DNA of 64,000 nt. Source: Nocardia inohanensis NBRC 100128 (GTDB lineage: Bacteria > Actinomycetota > Actinomycetes > Mycobacteriales > Mycobacteriaceae). Position 1 is the stretch's first letter. Every line of letters begins with the position of its first letter. The notes beneath the pieces were generated by a model, which was not told where the DNA came from, did no database searches, and was given only the letters and a program-made list of their open reading frames with translations. The stretch covers positions 62,001 through 126,000 of the forward strand of contig NZ_BDBK01000017.1 in NCBI RefSeq assembly GCF_001612945.1. Reading direction: 5' to 3'. Made by a program: the position numbers and the translations under genes. This document shows, piece by piece, positions 53,011 to 62,389 of the stretch.

Positions 53011-53953
53011 GATCGCCATCGAAACGTGGGGGATCGGAAAGACCTACGGGAGCACCACCGCGGTGGACGGGGTCGATCTGAAGATCGAGGCCGGGACCGT
53101 GTTCGGGCTCTTGGGGCCGAACGGAGCGGGGAAGACGACGACCGTGCGCATGCTGGCCACGCTGGTGCGGCCGGATACGGGGCGGGCCGGTGTGTTCGGG
53201 TACGACGTGGTGCGTGACGCCACCGCGGTGCGGTCGATGATCGGGCTGACGGGGCAGTACGCCGCGGTGGACGAGAACCTCACCGCGGTGGAGAACCTGC
53301 GGCTGTTCGGGCAGCTGCTGGGGCTCACCCGGCGGGCCGCGAATCGGCGGGCGGGGGAGCTGCTGGAGGAGTTCGAGCTCACCGGGGCGGCGCGGCGGCG
53401 GGTGGCCACCTTCTCCGGTGGGATGCGACGGCGGCTGGATCTGGCGGCGACGCTGATCACCCTGCCGCCGTTGATCTTCCTGGACGAGCCGACCACGGGA
53501 CTGGATCCGCATACCCGCGAGCGCATGTGGTCGGTGATCCGCCGGCTGGTGGATCGCGGGGCGACGATCCTGCTGACGACGCAGTACCTGGAGGAGGCCG
53601 ACGCGCTGGCCGACCGGATCGCCGTCATCGATCACGGGCGGGTGGTGGCCGAGGGTACGGCGAGCGAGCTGAAATCCTCGGTGGGGGAGGAGATGCTGCG
53701 CATCGACCTCGCCGATCCGGGACAGCGAGCGCTCGCCGATGCCGCCGTGGAGCGGATCACCGGAACCACGCCACTGCACGGGGATACCCCGGCGACCCTC
53801 GCGGTTCCCTTGCGCGACACCGATATCGCCGCCGAAGTGGTGGCTGCCTGCCGCACCAGCGGGATCCGGCTGCGCGGCTTCGCCGTCGACCGGCCGGACC
53901 TCAACTCGGTATTCCTCACCCTCACCCAGCACGCCGGCCGGAGGCTGTCATGA
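53000..53953 (+). CDS. ABC exporter ATPase, DrrA-like
   Basis: The protein has 317 residues. ATG 53000 has GGAGG six bases upstream. Walker A GPNGAGKTT is near 40, Q-loop TGQYA near 90, signature FSGGMRRR near 137, Walker B LIFLDEPTTGLDP near 157, and the H-loop position reads TTQYLEEAD, the DrrA-type variant with Gln for His. A C-terminal regulatory extension follows from about 225. DrrA-type proteins energise export of daunorubicin, phthiocerol dimycocerosates or related glycolipids. The gene overlaps the glycosyltransferase upstream and the permease downstream (ATGA). Confidence 0.94.
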   Translation: MTGEIAIETWGIGKTYGSTTAVDGVDLKIEAGTVFGLLGPNGAGKTTTVRMLATLVRPDTGRAGVFGYDVVRDATAVRSMIGLTGQYAAVDENLTAVENLRLFGQLLGLTRRAANRRAGELLEEFELTGAARRRVATFSGGMRRRLDLAATLITLPPLIFLDEPTTGLDPHTRERMWSVIRRLVDRGATILLTTQYLEEADALADRIAVIDHGRVVAEGTASELKSSVGEEMLRIDLADPGQRALADAAVERITGTTPLHGDTPATLAVPLRDTDIAAEVVAACRTSGIRLRGFAVDRPDLNSVFLTLTQHAGRRLS

Positions 53954-54783
53954 CCACGCTCGTCGAGGGGCCCGCGACGGTCCCTCCGGAACCGCGAATC
54001 GAGCGCCGCCCCACCGTGATTCACGTGGGCCCGCGCGCCGCCCTGCGCCAATCGCTGATCATGGCCAAGCGCGGCATGCTCACCTTCCGGCACAGCCCGC
54101 AATTGCTCTACGACGCCGTGCTGCTGCCCGTTATCGGCCCGCTGCTGTTCGGCAATGTCTTCGGCACCGCCATCGCCGGCAGCCTGCACGCCTACCTGCC
54201 GACCCTGGTCCCCGGCGTCCTGGTGCAGATCGTGCTCACCTCCTCGGTCGCCACCGGCGTGCAGCTCTCCGAGGACATCCGCTCGGGCGTCTTCGACCGT
54301 TTCACCTCCATGCCGATCGCCCGATCCGCCTCGGTGACAGGCGCTTTGGCGGCCGGCGCGACCAGATACGTGATAGCCGCCGTCATGGTCCTACTGGTCG
54401 GCTTCGGCATGGGTTACCGCCCCGACCATCCCTTCGGCCTGTTCGCCGGCGCCCTGCTGGTGGTGCTCGCCACCACCGCCATGAGCTGGATCTTCGCCTT
54501 CATCGGCGTCACGATCGCGAAACCCGCCGCCGTACAGGGCATGTCGATGCTGGTCCTGACCTTCCTGTCCTTCGCCTCCAATGCCCTGGTCCCGGTCGCG
54601 GCGATGCCCACCTGGCTGCGCCACGTCTCCGACTACAACCCGGTATCCCACCTGGTGGCGGCCGTGCGCACGCTGGCCGACCACGGCACCCTCGGCTCCG
54701 ACTTCGGCTGGTCGGTGCTGGCGGCGCTGCTCATCGCGATCGTCTTCGCCCCCTTGACCGTCCGCACCCTGCGCGCCCGCTGA
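53950..54783 (+). CDS. ABC-2 type exporter permease, DrrB-like
   Basis: The protein has 277 residues, six predicted helices, and a cytoplasmic N-terminus of about 40 residues. The ABC-2 signature is present: ALRQSLIMAKRGMLTFRHSPQLLYDAVLLPVIGPLLFG, LVPGVLVQIVLTSSVATGVQLSEDIRSGVFDRFTSMPIARSA written here as separate blocks of the family, and SNALVPVAAMPTWLRHVSDYNPVSHLV near the end. It pairs with the DrrA-like ATPase, whose stop overlaps its start by four bases. Together they should export a hydrophobic product across the cell membrane. No DrrC second permease is present, so a homodimeric pore is likely. Confidence 0.92.
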   Translation: MTTLVEGPATVPPEPRIERRPTVIHVGPRAALRQSLIMAKRGMLTFRHSPQLLYDAVLLPVIGPLLFGNVFGTAIAGSLHAYLPTLVPGVLVQIVLTSSVATGVQLSEDIRSGVFDRFTSMPIARSASVTGALAAGATRYVIAAVMVLLVGFGMGYRPDHPFGLFAGALLVVLATTAMSWIFAFIGVTIAKPAAVQGMSMLVLTFLSFASNALVPVAAMPTWLRHVSDYNPVSHLVAAVRTLADHGTLGSDFGWSVLAALLIAIVFAPLTVRTLRAR

Positions 54784-54796
54784 TCGGAGCACCCGC

Positions 54797-56140
54797 ATGG
54801 CCATCAATCGCCTCACCGCCGACGACGACCTGTTCCTCAAACTGCACGCGCTCTACGGCAATGCCGTGGTCAACCAGCTCGCCTGGCGCTTCGCCGAACC
54901 CGTGGACGAGGAGACCCTGCAACGCTTCCACGCCCACCTGGCGCACGGCTTCCTGTCCCGTCGCGTCGAACACACCGCGATCCCGATCGCGCGCCCCTGG
55001 TGGGTCTGGTCGGAGAAGTCGAATCCACTGTTCTACCAAGACATTCCGGTAGCGGAGGACGGTGTGCTGGACTGGTTCCTGACCCAGACCGAGGGCGACT
55101 TCGACCCCGCCACCGGCCGGGTCTGGCGACTCGCCGCCGCCCCGACCACCACCGGCGGCACCCTGCTGTCCCTGGTCACCTCGCATGTCGGCGCGGACGG
55201 CGGCGCGGTCCTGTTCGCGGTGGGAGACGCACTGCGCCAACTGGATTCCGGCGCGGAGCCCAGCGTGGCGGGCAGCTCGGGCAGCCTGATCGGGACGGGT
55301 CCGCTGGGCCGTTATCGTGAACACCTGCGGGACGCGTACGGCCAACTGCTGGCCGCCGGCAAGGGCATTCGCGCCGCCGTCGCCGCCCGCGATGTCGCGG
55401 AACCCGCCCGCAACCCGCGCCCCGCCGACCCGGTCCTGCCCTTGGGCCCCGAACACACCCCCGCCGATCTGGTGGTGGAAGTTCCCTTGTCCGAATGGAA
55501 TTCGGTGGCCGCAGCCCACGACGGCACCGCCAACGGCCTCATGGTCGGCGTCGCGGTCGGCTTGCTCGGCCGCAGCGAACGCGTCCCCGACGGCGCGCAC
55601 GTGCGCGTCGACATCCCGCACTCGATGCGTGTCGAGCACGATCCGCGCGGCAATGCCACCACCGGCCTGCCCATCGCCGTCGAGTACCGCAAGGGCGACC
55701 GCACCGACCTGCGCCAGGTCCGCGCTGCCGTCAAAGCCGCCGCCACCGCCTACCGCGACCCGGCCACCACCCCGGCCCTGCAACACCTCCAGCCGGTGCA
55801 GATGATGCTGCCCCGCCCGGTGCTGGCCTGGTTCTCCCGTACTGCCAAGGCCCCTGAATGCCTGTGCACCAATCTCGGCGAGACCGGTCAGGGCGTGGCC
55901 ACCATCGGCGGGGTGAAGGCGAGCTCGGTCCTGATGCGCCCGGTCGTGCGGACCGGCCCTACCGAGACCTTCCGCCGGGTCGAGATCGGCCTGAACCTCT
56001 CCTGGTCCAGCGATGGCGAGACCGTCACCCTGGCCGTCACCGCCGCCGACCCGGACCGCTTCCCGACCCGGAAGGCGCTGCGCGAGTTGGTCACCGCCGA
56101 ATTCGATGCCTGGGGTTTGCGCCCGGCCTTCTGGACCTAG
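54797..56140 (+). CDS. second HxxxD acyltransferase (condensation/WS-DGAT-like)
   Basis: The protein has 447 residues. It is distinct from the PapA-type protein but has the same two-lobed CoA-dependent acyltransferase look: an HxxxD site in TSHVGADGGAV near 130, a second lobe with GTANGLMVGVAVGLLGR near 250, and VRVDIPHSMR followed by GNATTGLPIAVEY near 280-300, where WS/DGAT and condensation domains contact each other. The Gly next to the site Asp is usual in the family. It starts 13 bases after the permease stop. It may add the second acyl chain to the same product or transfer it to a carrier. Confidence 0.78.
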   Translation: MAINRLTADDDLFLKLHALYGNAVVNQLAWRFAEPVDEETLQRFHAHLAHGFLSRRVEHTAIPIARPWWVWSEKSNPLFYQDIPVAEDGVLDWFLTQTEGDFDPATGRVWRLAAAPTTTGGTLLSLVTSHVGADGGAVLFAVGDALRQLDSGAEPSVAGSSGSLIGTGPLGRYREHLRDAYGQLLAAGKGIRAAVAARDVAEPARNPRPADPVLPLGPEHTPADLVVEVPLSEWNSVAAAHDGTANGLMVGVAVGLLGRSERVPDGAHVRVDIPHSMRVEHDPRGNATTGLPIAVEYRKGDRTDLRQVRAAVKAAATAYRDPATTPALQHLQPVQMMLPRPVLAWFSRTAKAPECLCTNLGETGQGVATIGGVKASSVLMRPVVRTGPTETFRRVEIGLNLSWSSDGETVTLAVTAADPDRFPTRKALRELVTAEFDAWGLRPAFWT

Positions 56141-56216
56141 GGCTGTTGACGCCGCGCCAATTTAGGTGTAACCATGAGGTACAGTAACCTTCGCCACACC
56201 TGAGGAGGGTCTGACA

Positions 56217-57224
56217 ATGGTGTCAGCATCCGTGACAACAGATCCCGTGGTCGCGCTCGCGCGGCAGTATGCCGACAAGCTCATGCTGCTGTCCCAGGGC
56301 TCGGTCGACAAGCACTTCGACCCGTTCACCGATATCGATTGGGATCACCCCGATTTCGCGGTGCGCGCCGACGACCCGCGCTGGATTCTCCCCGAATCCG
56401 GCGATATGTTCGCCCGTCATCCCTGGTATCAGGCGCAGTCGCAGGCCCGCAAGATCGCCATCGGGCTCTGGCGGCAGGCCAATATCGCCAAGGTGGGGCT
56501 GCAATTCGAGACCCTGCTGATCGGCGGCATGGTGCAGCACACCTTCAAGCTGCCCAATGGCGACGCCGAATTCCGGTACTGCACCCACGAGGTCATCGAG
56601 GAGTGCAATCACACCCTGATGTTCCAGGAGATGGTGAACCGCATCGGCATCGACGTGCCGGGCATGGGGCCGATCCTCAAGCAGCTCACCTATATCGTGC
56701 CGCCGCTGGCCGCGCTGTTCCCGAATCTGTTCTTCACCGCCGTGCTCTCCGGCGAGGAGCCGATCGATCACGTGCAGAAGGCGATTCTGCGGGCGCAGGA
56801 GGATATTCACCCGATCATGCGCGGCGTCATGGCGATTCATATCGCCGAGGAGGCGCGGCACATCTCGTTCGCCCACGAATTCCTGGAACACCATGTGCCG
56901 CAGTCGGATCCGCTGAGCAAGTTCGTGCTGTCGCTGGCCTTCCCGATCGTCATGTGGATCGGCGGCCGGGCCATCGTGATTCCGCCGCGCTCCTTCTTCC
57001 GGGAGTTCGGCATCCCGCGCGAGGTGCGCAAGGAGGTCTTCTTCGGGGCTCCCGAGTCCAAGGAGGCGTTCGCGGGCTTCTACGGCGATGTGCGCGCGCT
57101 GGCCAAGCGGATCGGCCTGATGAACCCGGTCTCCAAGCGGGTGTGGAAGGTGCTCGGCATCGACGGCCCGACCACTCGTTACCGCTCGGAACCGGACCGT
57201 CCGGGCCAGGTGCGTGCCGCCTGA
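56217..57224 (+). CDS. AurF-like diiron oxygenase
   Basis: The protein has 335 residues; ATG 56217 follows GAGGAGGG. The two iron-ligand helices are CTHEVIEECNHTLMFQEM near 120-137 and AIHIAEEARHISFAHEF near 205-222, each with an ExxH pair, as in AurF and CmlI. AurF-family enzymes oxidise arylamines to nitro compounds, or hydroxylate, using two iron ions and O2. A 76-base gap separates it from the acyltransferase, with TTGACG and TAACCA 17 bases apart (56146-56174), so it may have its own promoter. The flavin monooxygenase follows 106 bases later. Confidence 0.9.
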   Translation: MVSASVTTDPVVALARQYADKLMLLSQGSVDKHFDPFTDIDWDHPDFAVRADDPRWILPESGDMFARHPWYQAQSQARKIAIGLWRQANIAKVGLQFETLLIGGMVQHTFKLPNGDAEFRYCTHEVIEECNHTLMFQEMVNRIGIDVPGMGPILKQLTYIVPPLAALFPNLFFTAVLSGEEPIDHVQKAILRAQEDIHPIMRGVMAIHIAEEARHISFAHEFLEHHVPQSDPLSKFVLSLAFPIVMWIGGRAIVIPPRSFFREFGIPREVRKEVFFGAPESKEAFAGFYGDVRALAKRIGLMNPVSKRVWKVLGIDGPTTRYRSEPDRPGQVRAA

Positions 57225-57330
57225 CCTGGCCATCGGCCGGGTGATGTAGACGTAACTGCAAATCACATGTAATCTTGGCGCGTCCGGACGCCGGTGTCCG
57301 GGCGCGCGACCAGTGAAGCGAGTAACCCCA

Positions 57331-58833
57331 ATGACGCGGCATGTCGACGTACTGATCATCGGCGCGGGCCTGTCCGGAATCGGCATGGCCTGCCATCTGA
57401 CCCGGGAACAGACCGGACGCAGCTACCTCATCCTGGAGCGTCGCACCGCCATCGGCGGGACCTGGGATCTCTTCAAATACCCCGGCATTCGCTCCGACTC
57501 CGACATGTACACCTTCGGCTACGGCTTCCGGCCGTGGATCGGCACCAAGGTGCTCGCCGACGGGCCGCACATCCGGCAGTACATCGAGGACACCGCCGCG
57601 GAGTACGGCGTCACCGACCACATTCGCTTCGGCCGCAAGGTCGTGAAGGCCGCCTGGTCCAGTGAACAGAACCTGTGGACGGTCGAGGCGTTCGACGAGC
57701 GCACCGGCAAGGCCGAGACCTACACCGCGAACTTCCTGGTCGGCTGCACCGGCTACTACGACTACGACAAGGGCTACCGGCCGCAATTCCCCGGCGAGGA
57801 GCGGTTCCAGGGCCGGATCGTGCATCCGCAGCACTGGCCCGAGGATCTCGACTACACCGGTAAGCGGGTGGTGGTCATCGGCTCCGGCGCCACCGCCATC
57901 ACGCTGATTCCGTCCATGAGCAAGGACGCCGCGCATGTGACCATGTTGCAGCGCTCGCCCACCTACATCGCCGCGCTGCCCGCCGACGATCCGGTCGCGG
58001 TCGGCTTCAAGTTCGCCAAGGTGCCGGCCTCCATCGCCTACAAGGCCGGGCGGGCGCGCAATATCGCCCTCCAGCGCGCGAGTTACCAACTCTCGCGGAC
58101 CAATCCGAAGCTCTCGGCCAAGCTGATGCTGGCGGCGGTGCGGGCGCAGGTCGGCCCCAAGATCGATATGCGGCACTTCACGCCCAAGTACAACCCGTGG
58201 GATCAGCGACTGTGCGTGGTGCCCAACGGTGACCTGTTCAAGGTGCTGCGCAGCGGTAAGGCGTCCATCGCCACCGACACCATCGAGACCTTCACCGAGC
58301 ACGGGATCCGGCTCTCCTCGGGCGAGGAGTTGCAGGCCGATATCGTGATCAGCGCGACCGGTCTCACCGTGCAGATGCTCGGCGGGGCCGAGCTCGAGGT
58401 GGACGGCGAAACCGTCGCCACCCGGGATCTGGTGGCGTACAAGGGTTCACTGCTCGGCAACGTCCCCAATGCGATGATCATCCTCGGCTACACCAACGCC
58501 TCCTGGACGTTGAAGGCCGACCTGTCCGCCGAGTACTTCTGCCGCATCCTCAATCTCATGCGGGACAAGGGATACACGAAGGTGGTCGCGGTGCCCGAAG
58601 AGGGTGACCGGTCCGAAGCCTCGCTGATGGGCGGCGCGCTGACCTCGGGTTACATCCAGCGCGGTGACAGCGTGATGCCGCGCCAGGGCACCCGCGGGCC
58701 GTGGCTCGTGATCAACAACTACTTCCGCGATCGCGCCATGCTCCGCAAGGAAGCGATCGAGGACGGCATCCTCCGGTTCGGCCGCGTCGCGCGGAGCGCG
58801 GCCCCGGTGGAAGCCGAATCACGCTCCGCCTGA
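57331..58833 (+). CDS. flavin-containing monooxygenase (Baeyer-Villiger fingerprint)
   Basis: The protein has 500 residues from ATG 57331. FAD motif GAGLSGIG near residue 10, DLFKYPGIRSDSDMYTFGY near 55-73, Baeyer-Villiger fingerprint FQGRIVHPQHWPED near 160, and NADPH motif GSGATA near 185. The C-terminus shares GYTNASWTL, SGYIQRG and MPRQG with the partial gene at bases 1-360, showing that they are paralogues. The substrate is unknown; relatives include EthA-type enzymes of mycobacteria. The terminator at 58850-58885 follows. Confidence 0.93.
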   Translation: MTRHVDVLIIGAGLSGIGMACHLTREQTGRSYLILERRTAIGGTWDLFKYPGIRSDSDMYTFGYGFRPWIGTKVLADGPHIRQYIEDTAAEYGVTDHIRFGRKVVKAAWSSEQNLWTVEAFDERTGKAETYTANFLVGCTGYYDYDKGYRPQFPGEERFQGRIVHPQHWPEDLDYTGKRVVVIGSGATAITLIPSMSKDAAHVTMLQRSPTYIAALPADDPVAVGFKFAKVPASIAYKAGRARNIALQRASYQLSRTNPKLSAKLMLAAVRAQVGPKIDMRHFTPKYNPWDQRLCVVPNGDLFKVLRSGKASIATDTIETFTEHGIRLSSGEELQADIVISATGLTVQMLGGAELEVDGETVATRDLVAYKGSLLGNVPNAMIILGYTNASWTLKADLSAEYFCRILNLMRDKGYTKVVAVPEEGDRSEASLMGGALTSGYIQRGDSVMPRQGTRGPWLVINNYFRDRAMLRKEAIEDGILRFGRVARSAAPVEAESRSA

Positions 58834-58849
58834 GCGGCTTTCGGCACCC

Positions 58850-58885
58850 CTCAGCCCCCGGCGACTCCGGTCGCCGGGGGCTGAG
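58850..58885 (+). terminator. perfect 16-bp hairpin with TCCG loop
   Basis: CTCAGCCCCCGGCGAC (58850-58865) and its exact complement (58870-58885) around TCCG, a UNCG-type stable tetraloop. It is 17 bases past the monooxygenase stop. No U tract follows. Confidence 0.8.
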
Positions 58886-58953
58886 CGGTAAACAGGCCAC
58901 CGGTCCCGCCGCTGGCTCTTTCCCGGGCGCGGTGCGGCGCGCAGCATGGGGTG

Positions 58954-60012
58954 ATGACTGTCGAATCGCTACCGACTCCGCTCCCGGCTCATGTGCGCGC
59001 GGCGTTCGGCCCCACGGTGACGTATCTGAATGCCGCGAGCTGTGGATTGCTGCCCATCGAGGCGGCGCAGGTATTGGAGCGGGCCGACCGGCAGCGCGTG
59101 ACCGGTGAATTCGTGATCCCCGACGTCGATCCGATCATCGCGGATTGCCGGGCCGCGATCGGCCGGTTGACCGGGTTCGAGGCGCGGCAGATCGCCATCG
59201 GATCGCAGGTGTCGCAGCTGGTCGGGGTGGTGGCGGACAGCCTGCCGCCCGGTGCGAGAGTGCTGCTGCCCGAAGGGGAATTCGCCTCCGTGGTCTGGCC
59301 TTTCCTGGCGCGCCCGGACCTGGAGGTGCGGACCGTGCCACTGGCCGGACTGGCCGCCGCGGTCCGATCCGATGATGCCCTGGTGGCCGCCGCCGTGGTG
59401 CAATCCGCCGACGGTGCGATCGTCGATATGCCCGCCGTGGTCGCGGCCGCCCGCGCCGCCGGTGCGCGGGTGCTGTTCGATCTCAGCCAGGCGACCGGCT
59501 GGTACCCGGTGCACGCGACGGGGGCCGACTGGGTGGTCGGCGTCGGCTACAAATGGCTGCTCGCGCCGAAAGGCAGTGCGTTCCTGGCCGGTACCGATGC
59601 CGCGCTCGATACGCTGCGTCCGGTCGCGGCGGGCTGGTACGCCGGTTACAACCCGTGGGAGACCTGCTACGACGCGCCGCTGCGGCTGGCCGCGGATGCC
59701 CGGCGCTTCGATGTGTCACCGGCCTGGTCGGCGTGGATCGGTTTGCGGGTCGGACTGCGCACCATCGAATCGGTCGGCATCGGCAATATCCAGCGTCACG
59801 ATGTGGCCTTGGCGAACCGCCTGCGCGAGGGACTCGGCCTGCCCGAAGGGAATTCGGCGATCGTGTCCGTCGAAGTCGCGCCCGAAACACTCGAGCGGCT
59901 GCGGACCGCACGGGTGATCGGCTCCATGCGGGCGGGCCGGTTGCGGCTGGCCTGCCACCTCTACAACACCGAGGACGAGATCGACCACGTCTTGGATGTG
60001 CTCGCCGGATAA
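58954..60012 (+). CDS. class V aminotransferase-fold PLP enzyme (EgtE/kynureninase-like)
   Basis: The protein has 352 residues from ATG 58954. The fold-type I pattern includes YLNAASCGLLP near 25, IGSQVSQLVGVVAD for the PLP phosphate, VLFDLSQATGWYPV with the Asp near 172, and the Schiff-base Lys in VGVGYKWLLAPKG near 198. The length and start resemble EgtE, the last enzyme of ergothioneine synthesis, and related cysteine-desulfurase-like proteins. No other egt gene is in the window, so the specific role is open. Confidence 0.85.
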   Translation: MTVESLPTPLPAHVRAAFGPTVTYLNAASCGLLPIEAAQVLERADRQRVTGEFVIPDVDPIIADCRAAIGRLTGFEARQIAIGSQVSQLVGVVADSLPPGARVLLPEGEFASVVWPFLARPDLEVRTVPLAGLAAAVRSDDALVAAAVVQSADGAIVDMPAVVAAARAAGARVLFDLSQATGWYPVHATGADWVVGVGYKWLLAPKGSAFLAGTDAALDTLRPVAAGWYAGYNPWETCYDAPLRLAADARRFDVSPAWSAWIGLRVGLRTIESVGIGNIQRHDVALANRLREGLGLPEGNSAIVSVEVAPETLERLRTARVIGSMRAGRLRLACHLYNTEDEIDHVLDVLAG

Positions 60013-60023
60013 GGCTTTCCGGT

Positions 60024-60719
60024 TCAGATCGGCTGGAACCCCGACCCGATGCCCTGGCTCGCGTCGACGGCCCCGCGCACCGCGTCGAAGGCGATGCCGA
60101 TGACGGGGGAGTGGAACGGGTTGTACGGATCGGTGCAGCTGAAGCGGAAAGCCCTGGTGTCGTTGATGAGTGGCGCGGAGACCATCCCGATCAGGCGATC
60201 GCCGACGGTCAGCGGACCACCGGAATCGCCGTAGCTGGAGCACGCCTGCTCGATGACGCCGACCGGGCTGGAACCCAATACGGTGCCGCAGGCGTGCCCG
60301 CTGGTGCGACCGTTCTGGCACACCACATCCCAGGTATCGGGGGTCGGAGCGGTGCCGGCGATGGTGGTGCCGCCCACCGTGCGGAGCGGGTCGACCCGGT
60401 TCGGATCGAATTCGATGACGGCGTAGTCGAGTTGCTCGTCGGCGGTGCGGACGACGCCGACCACCCCGGCGTCCCGGAACTGCTCACCCGCGACCGGCGT
60501 ACCGGCCTCGGCGCAGTGCCCGGCGGTGAAGCCGACCAGTCGCCCCGCGCCGTCGTGGCCGATGGTGGTCAGGCTGCACTTGGTGTTGCCGCCGAGCACG
60601 ATGCCCGAGCCGCCGCCGAGCGGGACCTTCGCAGCCGGGTCGGCCTGCGCCGACGGTGCGGAGAACCCCAGTGCGGCGACCACCGCCGCCGGCACGATCC
60701 AGCGGTGCGATTCGAGCAT
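60024..60719 (-). CDS. secreted S1 family serine protease
   Basis: The protein has 231 residues from ATG 60719. Signal peptide residues 1-28 end in APSAQA-DP. The chymotrypsin-fold triad is visible: His in GFTAGHC near 67, Asp in EQLDYAVIEF near 98, and Ser in YGDSGGPL near 165. Cysteine pairs NTKCSL/AGHC, VVCQ/HACG and QACSS/FSCTD are placed for disulfides. There is no propeptide like that of alpha-lytic protease, since the mature domain starts within ten residues of the signal. It is likely exported and active outside the cell. Confidence 0.9.
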   Translation of the reverse strand: MLESHRWIVPAAVVAALGFSAPSAQADPAAKVPLGGGSGIVLGGNTKCSLTTIGHDGAGRLVGFTAGHCAEAGTPVAGEQFRDAGVVGVVRTADEQLDYAVIEFDPNRVDPLRTVGGTTIAGTAPTPDTWDVVCQNGRTSGHACGTVLGSSPVGVIEQACSSYGDSGGPLTVGDRLIGMVSAPLINDTRAFRFSCTDPYNPFHSPVIGIAFDAVRGAVDASQGIGSGFQPI

Positions 60720-60772
60720 GCCCAACCACCCATCCGTCTAGACAACGTTTAACTACACGGTAGCTTTCCGGC

Positions 60773-62324
60773 TCAGCGCAGCCAGATCGGCCGCTGCGCG
60801 GCAAACGGATCGGACTGGACGCTCGGTACCTCGGCCCAGATCATGGCCTCGCGCCGGTCGAGAGTGTAGCGAGGCCAGGCGGCTCCCGGGTCCCCGTCGG
60901 CGATGAACGACACCCAGGATTTGTGGATGGCGTCGGCCAGCGACTGCGGTGGATGGTCGCCGGCCACCGCGGTCACGCCCTTTGCCTTCAGCAGATCGAA
61001 GGCGAACGGGACATCGAGGCAGTGGAAGGACATGCCGCGATACTCCGGGGCCTGCGACCGCCAGGCGAATTCGTAGAGCCAGGTCGGTTGATTGTGCGCG
61101 GCGCGGGCCTCGGCGACCCGATACGCCGGTGCGCGCAGCACGGCATCGCTCTGCGCCTGGCCGGACAGCTGCTCCGCGCTCTGGCCCGGATAGGCGGTTT
61201 TGAAGCCGTCGGTGGTGGCGGGGTCGAAGCCGAGCGCGGCCAGGGCCGTCGGCAGGGTGGCGTCGGTGACCGGCGGGGTATCCCCGCCGAACTTGGCTCC
61301 GTTGAACTCCTGCGTGGTGAAGCCGAGCAGCAGCGGAATATCCATGGCCGCACCGTTTTTCGTCATATCGGCGCTGGTTCGCGATCAGCGTGCCGTCCGC
61401 CCACGGTGCGAGCCCGAGCAGCAGGGCCGGTAAACTGTCCGGGCCCGTCGCGCGCAGCTTGTCCTCCAGGGCTTGAATCTGGTCTCGCCCCAGGTCTTTC
61501 ATGGCGGCGGCGGTGGCCGGGAGCCCGGTGCGCTTGGTGGACAGCGCCGACATGGCCAGGGCCGTGGTGCGGTCGTTGGGCTGCGTCAGCGCGCCCGACT
61601 CCGAAATGCCCGCGCGGAACAAACCTTTCGCGGCGGGCGCCCCCATCAGCGCCCATACCGCGCCGCCGCCCGCGGACTGCTCGGCCACGGTGACCCGCTC
61701 CGGATCCCCGCCGAACGAGGAGATATTGTCCCGCACCCACTTCAGCGCGGCGATCCAGTCCAGGACGCCACGATTGTCCGGCGCGTCCTCCAGGTGCAGG
61801 AACCCTTCGATCCCCAGCCGGTACCCGATGGACACCACGACCACGCCGTCCCGATTGAACGCGGCCCCGTCGTACCAGGGGCTGGCCGAGCAGCCCGCCA
61901 CGAACCCGCCGCCGTGAATCCACACCAGCACGGGCAGTTTCGAGTCCCGTCCGGTCTCGGGCGTGAACACATTGAGATTCAGGATCCCGTCGCCCTGAAT
62001 CGTCGGCTCGGGAATGGCGGTCACCTCCGCCATCTGCTTCCGCTGCGCCGTTGGTCCGTATTGCAGACAATCCAGGGTTTCCCGCCACGGAGTCGGCGGA
62101 ACCGGAGCCGCGAACCGCAACTCGCCGATCGGCGGCGCGGCATACGGAATCCCGAGGAAGGCGAACCCGCTCTCCCGCCGCTCGCCTCGAACCGGCCCAT
62201 AGGTGGTGGGGACCACATCCGCCGCCGTCTTGGCTTCCGATCGATTGGAGCAGGCCGAGGCGGCCAAGACCAGGGCCCCCGCTCCAAGCAGCAACGAACG
62301 ACGTCCGAACTTGTCAGCAGGCAT
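60773..62324 (-). pseudogene. type B carboxylesterase, Tat lipoprotein, interrupted by a frameshift
   Basis: The N-terminal part reads from ATG 62324: GRRSLLLGAGALVLAASAC gives a twin-arginine signal with lipobox, then the family blocks PIGELRFAAP, LNVFTP, VWIHGGGFVAG, the nucleophile VTVAEQSAGGG, and ISESGAL. After LIANQRRYDEK the reading frame loses similarity, and the family C-terminus (MDIPLLLGFTTQEFNG, YEFAWRSQAPEYRGMSFHCLDVPFAF with the His) continues in another frame to the stop at 60773. The break is at or near a run of five A on the coding strand (61356-61360). Without it the protein would have about 515 residues. A true mutation, or a base error in the assembly, are both possible. 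Confidence 0.8.
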
Positions 62325-62354
62325 CTCGACCTCGGTGTCCATATATGTCAACAG

Positions 62355-62382
62355 TTGAAAAAATTCTTCGCCAGCCTAATGT
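62355..62382 (+). promoter_or_regulatory. sigma-A-like promoter of the ROK gene, probably leaderless
   Basis: TTGAAA (62355-62360) and TAATGT (62377-62382) are 16 bases apart in a locally AT-rich stretch. The expected start of transcription, seven or eight bases on, falls on the GTG at 62390, with no ribosome site before it. This points to a leaderless transcript. Confidence 0.55.
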
Positions 62383-62389
62383 CTACCCC

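Noticed and set aside
50029..53019. Long minus-strand open frame opposite the PapA-type and glycosyltransferase genes
   Set aside because: Composition is that of an antisense shadow in high-GC DNA; the plus strand has clear family motifs throughout.
58954..60012. Ergothioneine gene cluster
   Set aside because: Only one EgtE-like gene is present, with no egtA, egtB, egtC or egtD in the window.
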